This document shows, in pieces, positions 51,525 through 63,625 of a stretch of DNA of 64,000 nt (positions within the stretch are counted from its first letter, which is position 1; each line of letters opens with the position of its first letter). The notes below the pieces were generated by a model. That model was given only the letters and a program-made list of their open reading frames with translations. It was not told the DNA's origin and did no database searches. The stretch is from Paragorgia papillata (Eukaryota > Cnidaria > Anthozoa > Scleralcyonacea > Coralliidae), in the NCBI GenBank assembly GCA_035771165.1, contig JAWNZC010000346.1:62001-126000 (forward strand), written 5' to 3'. Position numbers and translations under genes: made by a program.

Positions 51525-52612
51525 ATGCCTATGAAACGAAAATCAAGTTTGTCTTATCTGAAAGAACACTTAATATTATATTGTTAGGAGATTGTTCACG
51601 AGCCGCGCACGTGAACAATATGACGTAATAATGACGAACAGGATACGAGACGAAAACGTGAAAAGACAGAGTTGTTCTAGTCTGAAGCCGAGCTGTAATA
51701 ATGTACATATATTTGTCGTGGTCGAGTCGAATCGAAGAAGCCGTATTAAACTATCTTATATCTTGTAGCCGTTGTGCATGTGTTATTAGGGACTTTAAGA
51801 TCTACGAACGTCAACTTCAACGACGACGTCCTCTAAACAAAAGAATTCTTTTTGCAAAACAAAGACAATGAATAATTTTTAGTCCCAAGAGTAATCTCAA
51901 CACCGTCCTCGTTCTTTATACAACGCCACTTCGAGCATTTTCACGTTTTCAGGACGACGTCAACGGCCAAAAGATGAGAACTATTGCTTGAGATTGACTT
52001 CAATACGGACACCACAATCATTTTAGCAATACTGGTGGCGTTTTGGAAGTCACCAAACTAGTTTCAAATACCAAATATAATGGTTAACCGGGACTTCTTT
52101 AAATTGTAAAACTTATCTTGCGTTTCAACCGCCGTCGTCGTCCTAGCATCTTAAAGTCCCTATTATTAAAGCTTAAAGATTACCAACTACAGACGGTGGC
52201 GTAACAATATTTTGCAGTTTTTCGTTTCCTTGCTTCGTTCTTGAGATATTGCAGTTTGTTTGATGTAAATGTCGCATGTTGCGACGTCACACGTGCATAA
52301 TACGAGTTATCGAAAAACGTTATATATCTTTGCTATTGTCAAATATAATCACTTGAAAATCTACCTGTTTAGTGTTCTGGGCGAAACACGCGCACATGCT
52401 TCCCTCGAATTATTTTGGTTTGATAATAGCAAAGATATATAACTTTTTTCAACAATGCACATGCGACGTTAAAATGTTTAATTTGCATATCAACCAAACT
52501 GAAATATCTCAAGAACGAAGCAAGGAAACGAAAAACTTCAAAAGATGTTACTCTATCATTTTAAGAGTTCTTTCAAATAAGACAGACTTAATTTTTGTTT
52601 CATAGGCACTAA
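51525..52612. mobile_element. Foldback MITE family P1b, copy 3, split by about 0.6-kb insertion
   Basis: Left arm 51525-51581 (ATGAAACGAAAATCAAGTTT) and the remainder 52200-52612 (TTTTGCAGTTTTTCGTTTCC ... TTTTTGTTTCATAGGCACT). The insert contains its own MITE with TAGGGACTTTAAGATCTACG / CTTAAAGTCCCTA ends (51786-52164), related to 11110-12275. Confidence 0.8.
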
Positions 52613-52641
52613 AAGCAAAGTTTATATATACATTTTAAAAT

Positions 52642-54729
52642 TTAAACAACATCTTGTAAGAAACGAAAGATGAAATAAAAACAGCGTAGCAATTCTGGAT
52701 TTGATTGGTTGTCAAAATCACCACCACTAAGTGAAGTCGGTACCAGCATGCTCTCAATTAAACTTTGAAATGCGTCGAACGTGAAATCAGCCCACCATTT
52801 CTTGGCAAAATTAGTCTTCGTAACCCGTACCAAGTCTTCGATTTCTCCATTTCCCACACGCCACGCAAAGATCCTTTCCTCGTTCTCGTAGAACTCTATA
52901 ACATCACTTGCGTGACGACATCGTTTCAGCTGGGCTCTCAGTGCGGGATCGTCTATACACACACTCGCAGGGGATTGTTCTCCGTCGAACAGAAGCTTCT
53001 TGTCGACCCATGCTAGACTCCAGTTTCCAGCGCATTTCATAAACTGCCTCTTGATAGAATTTTTCTTCGAGTTGGGAAGAATGGCGTCTAAGTCACATAT
53101 GACGGCATATGGAATACCAAGATCTTTGCAGATCCTGGTTGCTTTGTCAATGTTTTTCTTCCCGGATAATGGTAATATGCTACAATTGCGTGCAAGCTCC
53201 TGGCATTCCTGCAACTCCTTCGCACGAAAATATCTCCTCTCGTATGCAGGAGATGAGAAGAGGTTATACAGCGGATTGATACCAGTGTCACCGTAATCAA
53301 TCTCTACCATGCTGCTGCTATTTTCATCTTCATCCATATCCTCCACTGACATGGCCCCACCCAGTGCTCTTGGGTGTCGTGTGGTGTCTTTCCTGTCCCT
53401 GGGATCTAGCAAGACACTCCATAACACCTCATTCCCCTCATCCATCATTTTCAAAATGGTGTCACAGAAGCGATGGTCTGTGTCACCCTCAACCCAGATG
53501 ATTCTGCGAGTGAAGAATAACTCACGACTTTCCACTGAACTTATGAAGCGCATTTCTCGGTAACCATGTGCCCACGATACTCGACGAATCTCGGTGTAAC
53601 CTGAATCGAGTCTTTGGAATCGGAAAATGCGGTTAATCCGAGAAGTGTGCACCATGTCAGGAGCATGCGTAGCAACGACAATTACTTTATTCTCCTCAAT
53701 GGACTTCTGAGAAAGGATTCGTTGAAGGCGTCGGATTTGAAGAGGGTGCATACCTCTTGTCGGATCATCTAGCAATACAGTCTTAACCAGTGGACTTACG
53801 ACTAAGAAAGCAACGATGAATGCATGGAAGAACCCTTCTGGCAAGTCATCTCTGATCGACTCACACCCACCAAATCTCTGCCGCATGTGAATAGAACCCG
53901 ATTCAGGGTCGTAGATCACAGTAATCTTGGTGTCACCAGTCAATTGATGAAACAAACAAATGACATCATCCCAGATAGTGTCGCGTGATTGAACAGGAAG
54001 ATGAAGCTTCCGGAGAGCAAGAATCAAGGTCGCTTGCGGGTGCTTGGGCTTTAGGCCTTCCACCAGGTCAACACGATCGAAAACAGGAGTTGAAAATCTT
54101 AAGAAATTACACTGAGTTGAAACTAGGCTGGAGTGGTCTGGTTTCCACTGAAGTAAGTCTTCAGCTTCTGAACTGTCAACAGTCACCACCATTGCACTTT
54201 TGTTGAATGGCTGGACTAAAGCAGTAACTTGACCACCTGATTTCACATAAACAAACTTAGAGACAATCGGTTCATCTTGGCCATATGAGCTGGGTGTATG
54301 CTTAAAGCCAATGACAACTGTCAACAGACTGGTGGTTAACCCTGGGTGCTTTTCTGCAAAGAACTGATGCAGCTCTTTAGGGATTTTTAAAATTCCAGCT
54401 AAGAACCATAGCTCTAATGCTGGGTAAATGTTCACAAGACTATTGTTTTCATGGCAAGATAATTCTGCCCAGTTTTCTACAACATACTCACAGGCAACGA
54501 TAGATTCTCTTGAGCTGTCGCAGACACGCTTTGATACTCTACCACCAAAATCACTGGCAAGACCAACCAGGGCCAGGAAGGTACTTTTTCCAGAGCCATT
54601 CTCACCAACCAGTGTAAAGTACTCACCATTGTTAGGTGAAGCAGTGTCAACTGTAAAGTCAACCACTTGCTTGGTGTTGAAAATTTTGTAATTGTCTATT
54701 GCAACCCGTTTCAAAACAGCTGTAGCCAT
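52642..54729 (-). CDS. Intronless AAA/ABC-type ATPase fused to TOPRIM (DUF4435/OLD-like) domain
   Basis: Single open frame of 695 residues. The N-terminal ATPase resembles SMC/RecF-type AAA_15/AAA_21 proteins: Walker A GENGSGKST at 42-50, a degenerate signature region LPEGFFHAF at 296-304, Walker B TVLLDDP at 317-323, and switch histidine VATHAP at 352-357. The C-terminal half has TOPRIM-like motifs: IWVEGDTDH (411-419) with the candidate catalytic Glu414, LPLSGKKNID (519-528), and the acidic pair CDLDA (545-549). This order matches prokaryotic OLD-family nucleases. The ATPase plus DUF4435 pairing matches PARIS (AriA/AriB), which senses phage anti-restriction proteins. The whole gene is one exon in a genome where its neighbours have 5-18 exons. 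This suggests horizontal transfer or retroposition, but codon use does not look foreign by eye. The start is the first ATG and gives a normal short N-terminus before the beta strand leading to the P-loop. Confidence 0.8.
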   Translation of the reverse strand: MATAVLKRVAIDNYKIFNTKQVVDFTVDTASPNNGEYFTLVGENGSGKSTFLALVGLASDFGGRVSKRVCDSSRESIVACEYVVENWAELSCHENNSLVNIYPALELWFLAGILKIPKELHQFFAEKHPGLTTSLLTVVIGFKHTPSSYGQDEPIVSKFVYVKSGGQVTALVQPFNKSAMVVTVDSSEAEDLLQWKPDHSSLVSTQCNFLRFSTPVFDRVDLVEGLKPKHPQATLILALRKLHLPVQSRDTIWDDVICLFHQLTGDTKITVIYDPESGSIHMRQRFGGCESIRDDLPEGFFHAFIVAFLVVSPLVKTVLLDDPTRGMHPLQIRRLQRILSQKSIEENKVIVVATHAPDMVHTSRINRIFRFQRLDSGYTEIRRVSWAHGYREMRFISSVESRELFFTRRIIWVEGDTDHRFCDTILKMMDEGNEVLWSVLLDPRDRKDTTRHPRALGGAMSVEDMDEDENSSSMVEIDYGDTGINPLYNLFSSPAYERRYFRAKELQECQELARNCSILPLSGKKNIDKATRICKDLGIPYAVICDLDAILPNSKKNSIKRQFMKCAGNWSLAWVDKKLLFDGEQSPASVCIDDPALRAQLKRCRHASDVIEFYENEERIFAWRVGNGEIEDLVRVTKTNFAKKWWADFTFDAFQSLIESMLVPTSLSGGDFDNQSNPELLRCFYFIFRFLQDVV

Positions 54730-57700
54730 GACAGAGAATTATGGAAAATGTGCCAAATCTAGCACCAAAAAAAATAGATTTATTTCTTTATAAAATTTAA
54801 TTAAATAGCAAGTACCAAGAGTATCCATAGTACTGAGGGTGTTGAGGGTACCAAAAGTACAGGAATATTGACAGCACCAAGGGTGTCAAATGCACTAATT
54901 GTATTGATAATACCAAAACAAGGCAAAATCCATATCCCAAGACAATGTTCCAATTATGGAAAAAGATGGACTATGGTGCAGATATATGCATTTTTACAGA
55001 GCATGCATTGACCAATCAGAACTCTGGATATTAATACAAAGACATACAAATAATTATACAGTATATTTATAAAATAGGTTGCATTTTACACACGTTCTGA
55101 TTGGTCAATTCTATTTTATGGTGCACTGTTAACCCTAATCAAACGAGAATGCAAATCATCGCAAGTTGGCATTCACGGATTTCTGTGGTGGTTGTTCGAA
55201 GACCCAAATTAACAAAATAAAGGTTTCATTTAATAGACCTCCCTTGGTGCAGCACCTGAACAACAGTGGCTTATCTTCGGCGTGGGGTTGACATGGAATG
55301 CACCCTGGCGGGCTTAAATTAGGGGCGTATAAACACACTTGATCCTTTTGACCTTTTTTAATACAGCTTTATAAATCTATAACCCTATACTTAACCCCAA
55401 CATATCCGTAATTGAACCCCAAAATAACCATACTTAACCGAACAGAAGTGCTGTATTAAGTATAGCCCAACAACGCTGGCATGGAACAGTCCCATATCAC
55501 AAATAAACAAAGTTTGTAGACCGGCATACAGCCAACGTTGTACACGAAGACAGATAGAACTCTACGCTGGCTCGATCTAATTTCATTCTCATGTTTTTAG
55601 AATTAGATGTATCAAACTAACAATTAGAATTGTTTAATAAATTTTACCGAAGGCAAAGTGATTGAGTAAGATGTAGACGAGTTATTAAAAGCTAGTAACA
55701 AACCTTCAATGATCAACCATCCTTCTGTTGGTCTGCATCATTTGCTGCAACGGAGGCCATGTTCAATCTATTCCGTCACGGTGGATTCACTGGATTGTTC
55801 TTCTTGTCGTTCTGAATCGAAATCATACCCAGGCCACCACAATTCTACACTACATCCCCAAGAACTTCGATAAGATCTCCACCCTGAATCTGAACAAAAT
55901 TTCACCCCCCCCCCCCCCTCCCAACAAAAATTACTCCATAAGGATAAGGAATCATTTATTGAAGGGCAGGAAAAGATAATTCACTTGAAAGATAAAATTA
56001 TAACTTTCACCTCCCCCATATTCAAGGTCCAAGAATTTCAACACTAGAATAACCTTGTCAAATACAAAATCAAATGCAACCAATTATAATTCTCTGTAAG
56101 CACCCCCACCCCCCCCCCCAAAAAAAGGAGGTACATGTACATACTATTTGGTTAACTGTCCCCTAAATCTCATCTAAGTGGACCATTGAAAAATTAACAT
56201 ACGGGTACTCAATAATACAAGCAGCCCATAATTTTAAAATGTCTGTCAGCACTGCAGGTATTAATTTTGACAACCAAACAGATATCAAATATTATTGAAT
56301 TTTAACAATTAACAAAACACAATTTTCATTGAAATTTGTTAAAATAAACAAATTAAACTTACCTTGTTTGTTATCAACCAAGACTGTTATATCCAAATTT
56401 TGCAAGAGATTTGCTCAAGTGTCGAAGCTGCGTTTGTTGCCTGTTTTTGCAGAAAAGTGCCCAAACATGAATTTTAAAATGCTTTATAGCCCAAAACCTT
56501 TCCCTGTAATATTTGGTTGGCAGGTCAGTGATGTCATGAACAGGGGGTAGCCCACACCCCAACACCACGGTATACACCGGTTGGAAAAATTAAAGTGATT
56601 CTCTGATGAAAATATTGGTGGCAATGTTTTTGCATAATCTTAAGGATATTATGGTAGTTAGTAATCGTGCAAAGTTTCATTTCAAAATTCATTGAAGAAA
56701 AGTGATATTTTACATGTGAAGTTTGTATTTTGGAGTGTCACCATTAAAGTGGCCGAGCTTGAAAAGAATGAGTTGAGGAAGCTTATGACTTCATTGACTC
56801 AACAAAAACAAAAGATCATTGTTGTTGTCAACGAAAGGGCCATTGTTGTTATTGAGTCTATGATGTCATAATTATTAGCTTCCTCAACTCATTCTTCTCA
56901 AACTTGGCCACTTTAATGGTGGTGCTCCAAAATACAAACTTCACACGTAAAATATCACCTTTTCTTCAACGAATTTTGAAATGAAACTTTGCACGATTAC
57001 TAACCACCATAATATCTTTAAGATTAGGCAAAAACATTTTCAGTAGAGTTAGAAAGGACAAAAATACAAATTCCCCAAGCAGCAAGCAGTTTTTCTTTAT
57101 AGTATAATATTAATTTTACAACACACTTTGTGTTTGGAAGGTACAATGTGCCGCAAAAGTAGACTAGTGTCAAGTGTTCATTGACAAATTCCTATCTGTA
57201 AAAAACCAAAACCATTATAATACTGTAGTAGAGACAATGGTCTAAGATCCTAAGCAATCCAATAATAATTATACTGTGTGTAGTAGAACTCTGGAAGTTC
57301 TGAAAATTCCAACATTTTATACATATAAAATAATTCAGAGGTCTCTATCCTGATGGGGCATAATAATAATAAAACCGTCTTCTTCAGAGTTAGAAAACTT
57401 TAACATGGATTGTTTGAATGAATACACCGATGCTGAACAGAAAAGTCTGTTTTGCAATAACTAGGTTTTAAGGAGATTGTAAGGACATCGTTTCCACAAA
57501 ACCATGTTGTCGTCTTTAGTCTTCTAACATATCCACATCTCCCTATTTAAGAGTAGAATTTTTTTTAGATAATACAATAGTGCAATGTGCCCTGTGAGCA
57601 GAGTCTCCTGGTATTCCTCACTACTTCTCAGGTAAAAGTGTCACAGTAGTACTGGTACTAGCAACTCTATTTACTAGGCTTATGATGTAGCCTACAGTTG

Positions 57701-58270
57701 TTTGCACCTAAGTGGAAACCCCACCCATCAAAACATGTTCAAAAGTTAAGTAACCATTTTGAAATTGACACTGTGGGATTGGCAAGACATGATTGGCTGA
57801 GGGCACAAACACATAGCAAAGGGAAACTTGACCAAGGAAAATTTTTATGTTTGACGTTGACATTAAAACTTGTTTTAACGGGCAGTGTTGCCGATTTATC
57901 AATTATGTCGCCAATTGGTGTTGCAACAGCGTTGCGAGATAAATCAGTGTGTGTAACATACCCAGTCGGCACTGATTTATGTGTTGCTGAAGCATTGCAA
58001 GTTTTTTATCCCTTATCAAAAACTTGCAATGAAAATCTGCAACGCCACACAAATCAACAAGTGTAACATACCTGTCGCCGATTTTGTGTTGCAATCATGC
58101 CAAATTTCTTTTGTTCAAGCTCCACCCATCCTTGGTTTATTTTTAAACTTGATTTTTCTTCAACACAAATTGATATGTGTAGCCAGGTGACCGATTTATC
58201 TCGCAATACCTTGCACCACAAATCGCCGACACAAATCAGTGTGTGTAACCGTAGCTTAAAGTCTTAATTA
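54730..58270. other. Intergenic region between the ATPase-TOPRIM gene and ALYREF
   Basis: Nothing resembling a conserved exon. Contains degenerate (accaaGGGTg)-like words just upstream of the ATPase gene (54815-54900), a CCCTATACTTAACCCC stretch (55382-55460) and C-tracts near 55905 and 56110. A diverged MITE (57693-57895) is followed by GATTTATC/TTGTGTTGCAAT-rich inverted repeats (57890-58250). Confidence 0.5.
56591..57049. mobile_element. Foldback MITE family P2, copy 2
   Basis: Matches 9636-10102 from AAAGTGATTCTCTGATGAAA through AGAATGAGTTGAGGAAGC. The TGACGTCA motifs have decayed to TGACTTCA and TGATGTCA. Confidence 0.85.
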
Positions 58271-61200
58271 TTATAATACCTGGTCATGGTAGGCATCCAG
58301 TTCAGCATCAAGCTCCTCCGCAGTCTTGGTTGTTTGTTTTGCTCTTCCTCCTCTACCTCCTCCTCCTCCTCTCCCTCTTCCAAAGCCTCTTCGTCCTCCA
58401 CCACGACCACGAGTCCCTCTACCACCTCCTCTACTAATACCACTAACACCTCCTCGACGACTGCAACACAAACACAATAAAACAGTGGTAAGTATACCCA
58501 ATGATAGATAGTGAAGAATGAAGATAGCTAGGGATGCTTTGGTCCCTTTCATTGATTTTTTGAATAACCGTTTATACCAGTAGCCTAGGTCTTCGTATGT
58601 GCTAAATTAAATCATCTGGCATTACTACATCACTTTGTAGGTCATCACCCTTTTTTCAACACTCACGTAAAGGTCTCTCGTTGTCGATTTCCAGCTGCTT
58701 CTGCCATCATCTCAATCTTCATTGCCCGACCTAGATTACATAAAACACAATTACAGTATGAAACAAGGAGGAGAAATTCAGCAACACTCACACTGCACTC
58801 TCTCTCCTGTTTATTGCAACTGCAAAAAACCGTCAAAAAACAAATATTGTACGGTATTATAAAAATAGAACAAAGTAGATTACTTACCATCTAATGGTAC
58901 TCCATTGTACTGTTTAATTGCATTTAATGCATCTTCTCTTTTCTGATAAACAACTTCAGCAGTTCCATGTGATCTACCCGAGGCATCGTAATGAACACAA
59001 GATCTTTTCGTTTTCCCAAATTCTCTAAAAAGCTCCTGAAAAGAATTGAGCAAACAAAACATTCTTCATTGACCTTGACAAGACCATACCTACCAGTACA
59101 TACTGATATAAGTATATAGAATATTACAACATGTACTGTATACACCAATACAAGTGTGTACCAAGCCTTGAATTTCATCGAGGACATATCCTCCGATAAT
59201 CATCATTTGGCCGCCAATAGGGATTTTCCCCCATAATATGTAGGACACTTTTGTCCACCGATGGAGTTTGGAGTTTTTAAATTTTCCCGATCGATCGAAT
59301 GTATAATCGTAAGAACATGTTCGGTAATAGAATATCCCAGCCAATGATTGAATTATGAGGGTGTAAATGTTTTGGCGGGCATTGTGGGATCAGCCCGGAA
59401 ATTCAGCCCGGAAATGCAGGCACAACTGTGCTAACCACGTGTTCAAACACTGGTGGCCGGCATGATTGTGCATTGACATTAAAATATGCAGAGGACATTG
59501 TTCAGTGTCAGAGTGAAGCGATCTGCATGTCCAAGCGAAGAAGACAGTCCTATATCTATATACCAGTCACTACTAACTAATACTATAGCACATAAATGAC
59601 ATAATATCATGTGAATGTTAGTCACTCTTTATCATGGATTTAGTCATTTCCTGACTGTATAGGATAACAGTTTTGTCCTAGCTGAGAGAAAAATGTCCTT
59701 GGATAGCCTCATGGAAACTCATTATCAGAGGACATTTTTGTCTTTGGATGCAAAAAGTATAATTCAAGGCCTGGTGTGTACCCAGTCGGAAAAGAAATAC
59801 TCCACAATATTTGATTCACAAATCTTACTTCAATATCTGACTCAGAAACTCCAAAATCTAAATTTGAAATATGGAGTTTAGTTCCAGTTGACAGACCACC
59901 ACCAGTCCTTCCACCAGTTCTCTGTGGACTGGCTCCAGTGCTGCCATCAAATAAATCATGTTGCCATTTGTTTGGTAACTGTTTGGGCTGGAAAGAGAAA
60001 ATACAAATAAAGAAAATTTTACAGCAATTTGCACGCCACTAAGTAGTTCAGTTTTCCATGATTGCTAAAAATCCTGGCAGTTTACCACTTTGCCCTAATC
60101 TTAGTGATAAAGTTCACTTCCTAGCTTATACCAATAAACTTTACTAACTTGGGTCTTGACCCACTATTATGTTGACCACCTACAGTAGCAGGTTTACCAC
60201 AGACCTCTCAACATCAAAGAGAATAATGGTAGTGAGAACTAACACTACTTATAACAGATGTTAAAACTCGGTGTGAAGATATCCGAGCACCGAAGGTGTG
60301 CGTATCCTCTAAGGGGTCTGAGGCATGTTCCCAGAAAATTTTTGAAATGTGAGGTCTCTAAAATGCCATTTCCTGGATTTTAAGTGAAGATTCTCCACAT
60401 CTCTGAGGGGAGTGAACCGGGTATAATGCAAGGTTCAATTCTTGCTATGACCATCCCCCCCAAGGATTTGCATATTTTTTTATTACTATAAAACTGCATA
60501 TCCCCCACCCCCAGGGACAACATTGACAAATGATTGCATGTAGTCAAGTTATCAAATCTTCAAGTAGATTTTAATATTTCAACATTTCCAATATTTCAGC
60601 ACCCAAACCTTCAAATATAGTGATCACTTTGATCAGCTTTGAAAGATTGTTCATCACCAACCATTCACTGATGCATTGGATTGATTTTCCCTCAAAGGAC
60701 ACTATTAATTTGCCAAACTGCTCGGCGTGCTCACAGGCTAGGCACCAAACCCCTCACGTGCAGGTATTTATATTCCCCACCCTGCAGGAAATCCACGGAA
60801 CAAGACGATCGACACAATTTCCCACCCCCGGGAAGTGCTGTTTCCCTGTGGGTTGCCCAGGGGAGGGGATGGTCACAGCAAGAATTGAACCATGCATAAA
60901 TATACTAGAGTTTAAATGCCTAAACCAAAGATGGATTACAATGTTTGCAAAATGTCTTTAAAAAATAGAAGCGCTGGTGATACTTGTAACTAAATGTATG
61001 GATTTAGTAATTGCAAAGGCCTCGCACGTGAATCGCGATTGGTGTATATTTGTGGTTGTTGGGAGACCAATAAAAAATTACACGTGAACCCTACAAGTTT
61101 CAACATGTGGTCAAAAAGATGAAATCTCAGGATTCACAATAAGTCAATAAATAAGTCATTCAAAGAATCAAAATAAGTTTTTGATTAAATTTAGTGAACT

Positions 61201-61657
61201 TTTCATAATAATTATAAATATTTAAATCAGACATTTAGTGAAGATCTGATAACAAAAACAACTCAGTAAATTTATCTCAGTAAAGTTTGTCAGATTTAAC
61301 CAAACTTTTTTCTAAATGTAGAATAACGACAATTCCAGAAACAATTTCCTCAGCACCAGTAGTTCAAAATGTTTGAACTTTTTGATTATAAATATATACT
61401 TACAAAATACATATAAAAAGGCAAAAGGCTGTTATTAGGAGTAGAAAGATGGTAAAAGTAATTCAGATTACAATAACTTTACTCACTCGAGTGTACGGTG
61501 CCGTCCTGTTCGATCTAAAACCTCTACCAGTGTTTCTTCTTATAGCTCCTCCACCACCTCCTCTGCCACGTCCCCTTCCACCGCCACGACCTCCTCCTCT
61601 CGTCTTCTTTCCTTGCTTTATAATGTCGTCCAGAGACATATCTAGCTTATCCGCCAT
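58271..61657 (-). CDS. ALYREF: THO complex subunit 4 / Aly-REF mRNA export adaptor (five exons)
   Basis: ALYREF binds UAP56/DDX39B and hands mRNA to NXF1 within the TREX complex in the nucleus. Exons 61487-61657, 59829-59987, 58888-59035, 58667-58730 and 58271-58460 have GT-AG borders and matching phases, giving about 243 residues (human 257). Residues 4-15 ([12 protein letters not shown]) are the N-terminal UAP56-binding motif. An RGG-rich arm follows (about 18-50). The RRM runs from about 95 to 170 ([11 protein letters not shown], then [16 protein letters not shown]). A second RGG region follows, and the C-terminal UAP56-binding motif is [12 protein letters not shown]. The last exon ends DQ followed by GTATTATAA. 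This reads as DQVL-stop, or GT could be a donor to an unseen short last exon. Confidence 0.93.
60290..60420. repeat. hAT MITE core remnant in ALYREF intron 1
   Basis: GAAAATTTTTGAAATGTGAG, TCTCTAAAATGCCATTTCCT and GATTTTAAG match the shared core of the hAT MITEs. No termini recognisable. Confidence 0.6.
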
Positions 61658-62667
61658 ATTGATAGGTTACTGTATGTCAAAAAGTGAAGGTAAATCGTGT
61701 TGTTTCGACAACTGAACGTCGTCCTCGTGCTTGTTCGAACTTTCCAACGCTTCGAAGACGCTCACTTCTCAAACTCGCACCAGGCCTCAATTTTTATCTG
61801 CGCAGATCCCATCATTCCTGTCCAGATGAGTTTCCAAATTTGACCGAGGGGGGGGGGCATTAAACCGTACGTAATATCTGTGGTAATATCGTAAAAAATA
61901 TCAAAACTGCAATTAATGAGGTTTTGTCAATGCTATAGCATATTGAAACTTCAAGGCTGTATAAAACTAGAATGCCGTACTAAAGAGTGAAATTACCGAA
62001 ACACGATGACTCGTCCTCAGCTATAAAGCCAGCCTGCGGCGGAAGGTCGGGGTAGTCCCCCCCCCCCCCCCCCACCCATCACACACACAATATACAAAAA
62101 AGATATTTCCGAGCCGGTGGGAAATAGAACTAAAAATTAAATTAGAAATAAATTATCTTATTTGAAGAAAGTCGTCTTGCTCTTAGACCTCTTATAAAAC
62201 TTGGCATTTATATAACTTTAATTTTCTATATCTGTCTTAGCCTGCGAATACAATCGCCTCACATCGGGGTTTCCCTATCCTAGCCTGTGCACAGCCAATT
62301 AATGAGATATAGAAAAATTCCACAACAACAACGAGACTAAAAGGGTTAATCCATTTTAATTCTTTTTATTCTATTACATTTCCCTAATTATGTTTTGACT
62401 AAAAATATAAATATGATACAGTTTTAAAAGTTATGTCAGTTGTTCGTAAATTTATATACATTGAATTTTATTTACTTTAATACATGAAAATAAATATAAT
62501 AATTGTTAAAAGGTCCTCGTATCTGATCGGCATTTATCTATGTACAATATTTATGTTTAAATTTCGTGAATTTCCGCAATCAATTCCTAAATTTGTATTT
62601 TCACGCGGCTACATGTAAAAATTCATAGCTTGTTCCAGAAACATGATATTGTCAATGAGTTAGAGTT

Positions 62668-63150
62668 ATTTTAAAGGGCATTAGCGATAAAAATTAAGTT
62701 TGTCTAATTTGAAAGAACTTGTGAAATTGTAATAGAAGATCTTTTACAGCTTTTTCGTATCTTCCTTCGTTTTCAAGATATTTAAATTTGTTTCATACGT
62801 AAATGAGATGGTCTCTGACGTCAGGAACTGGGTACAGTATTTTTACACAAAGCAAAATCACTTACATATCTAGGATTGCTCAACATAAAATGTTCAGGGT
62901 CACAAGGCGTTTTTATGTGCACAGTTTCAAGTGATTTCGTTGAACAAATTTAGAGATATAACTGATTTTGCTACCTGTGAAAATACTGTACCCTGGTCCT
63001 GACGTCAGAGACCATCTCATTTACATATCAAACAAATTGAAATATCTTGAAAACGAAGAAAGATACGAAAAAGTTGGAAAAGATCTTCTATTACAATTTT
63101 ACGAGTTATTTCAAATTAGACAAACTTAATTTTTATTGCCAATGTCCTAA
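62668..63150. mobile_element. Foldback MITE family P1, copy 4
   Basis: Full element with both arms (AAAGGGCATTAGCGATAAAA ... TTATTGCCAATGTCCT) and both central TGACGTCA sites (62816, 63000). Confidence 0.9.
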
Positions 63151-63482
63151 AACTCGACAAAGGGAGTAAAAATAATTATATTTAGAAAAGTTAGAATTTG
63201 AGGCTTTAACTGTTACATGAAAGTTTCCGTTGTTCTAAGCTCTAGTGTTGGAGTCAAATGGACTTCTGGAATTCGACAACTCAGCTTTACACTTTGTTAC
63301 CCTACCAATCTCTATCACGAGGCTCCAAATAATCTAACCCCAAATACTGGAAGATATCTTTCTCGCTAGACACAGGTAATGGTGTTCCTTCCGCCAAACG
63401 TTCTTGTCCCTTTATCAAAAAATATTAGACAGAGAGTTACATTTTCGTCACTGCTAGGCTTTACAAGGCTCAATCTAACAAG

Positions 63483-63625
63483 CCGGTGTCACAGCGGATT
63501 TGGACCCCCCAGTAGATTTGGACCCCCCGGTCCAAATCTCCTAGTAGATTTGGACCGGTAGATTTGGACAGGGGGGTCCAAATCTACTAGTAAATATGGA
63601 CCCCCGTTGGCGGATTTGGACCCCC
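63483..63625. repeat. GATTTGGACCCCC direct and inverted repeats
   Basis: Seven GATTTGGACC or GGTCCAAATC blocks in both orientations, spaced 15-30 bp, interspersed with CTAGTAG. Confidence 0.8.

Larger units (their letters stand above)
44421..52641. other. Intergenic region dominated by MITEs
   Basis: About 8.2 kb between the death-domain gene start and the ATPase-TOPRIM gene stop. I find no phase-consistent exons. Besides the elements listed separately it holds inverted repeats at about 46310-46450 (TAGCCTGGTAACCACTAA), 46730-47175 (CTGGCACTAGCAAG, TTTATACAACACGGC), 48826-49035 (GCAACTCACTTTTCACCCAA) and 49930-50120 (AATATTCTTTTGTGTGCATC). Confidence 0.55.

Noticed and set aside
53000..54691. 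Several plus-strand frames of 60-100 codons
   Set aside because: Shadows of the ATPase-TOPRIM gene on the other strand.
58286..58511. Serine- and proline-rich plus-strand frames
   Set aside because: Antisense of the ALYREF RGG exon 58271-58460.
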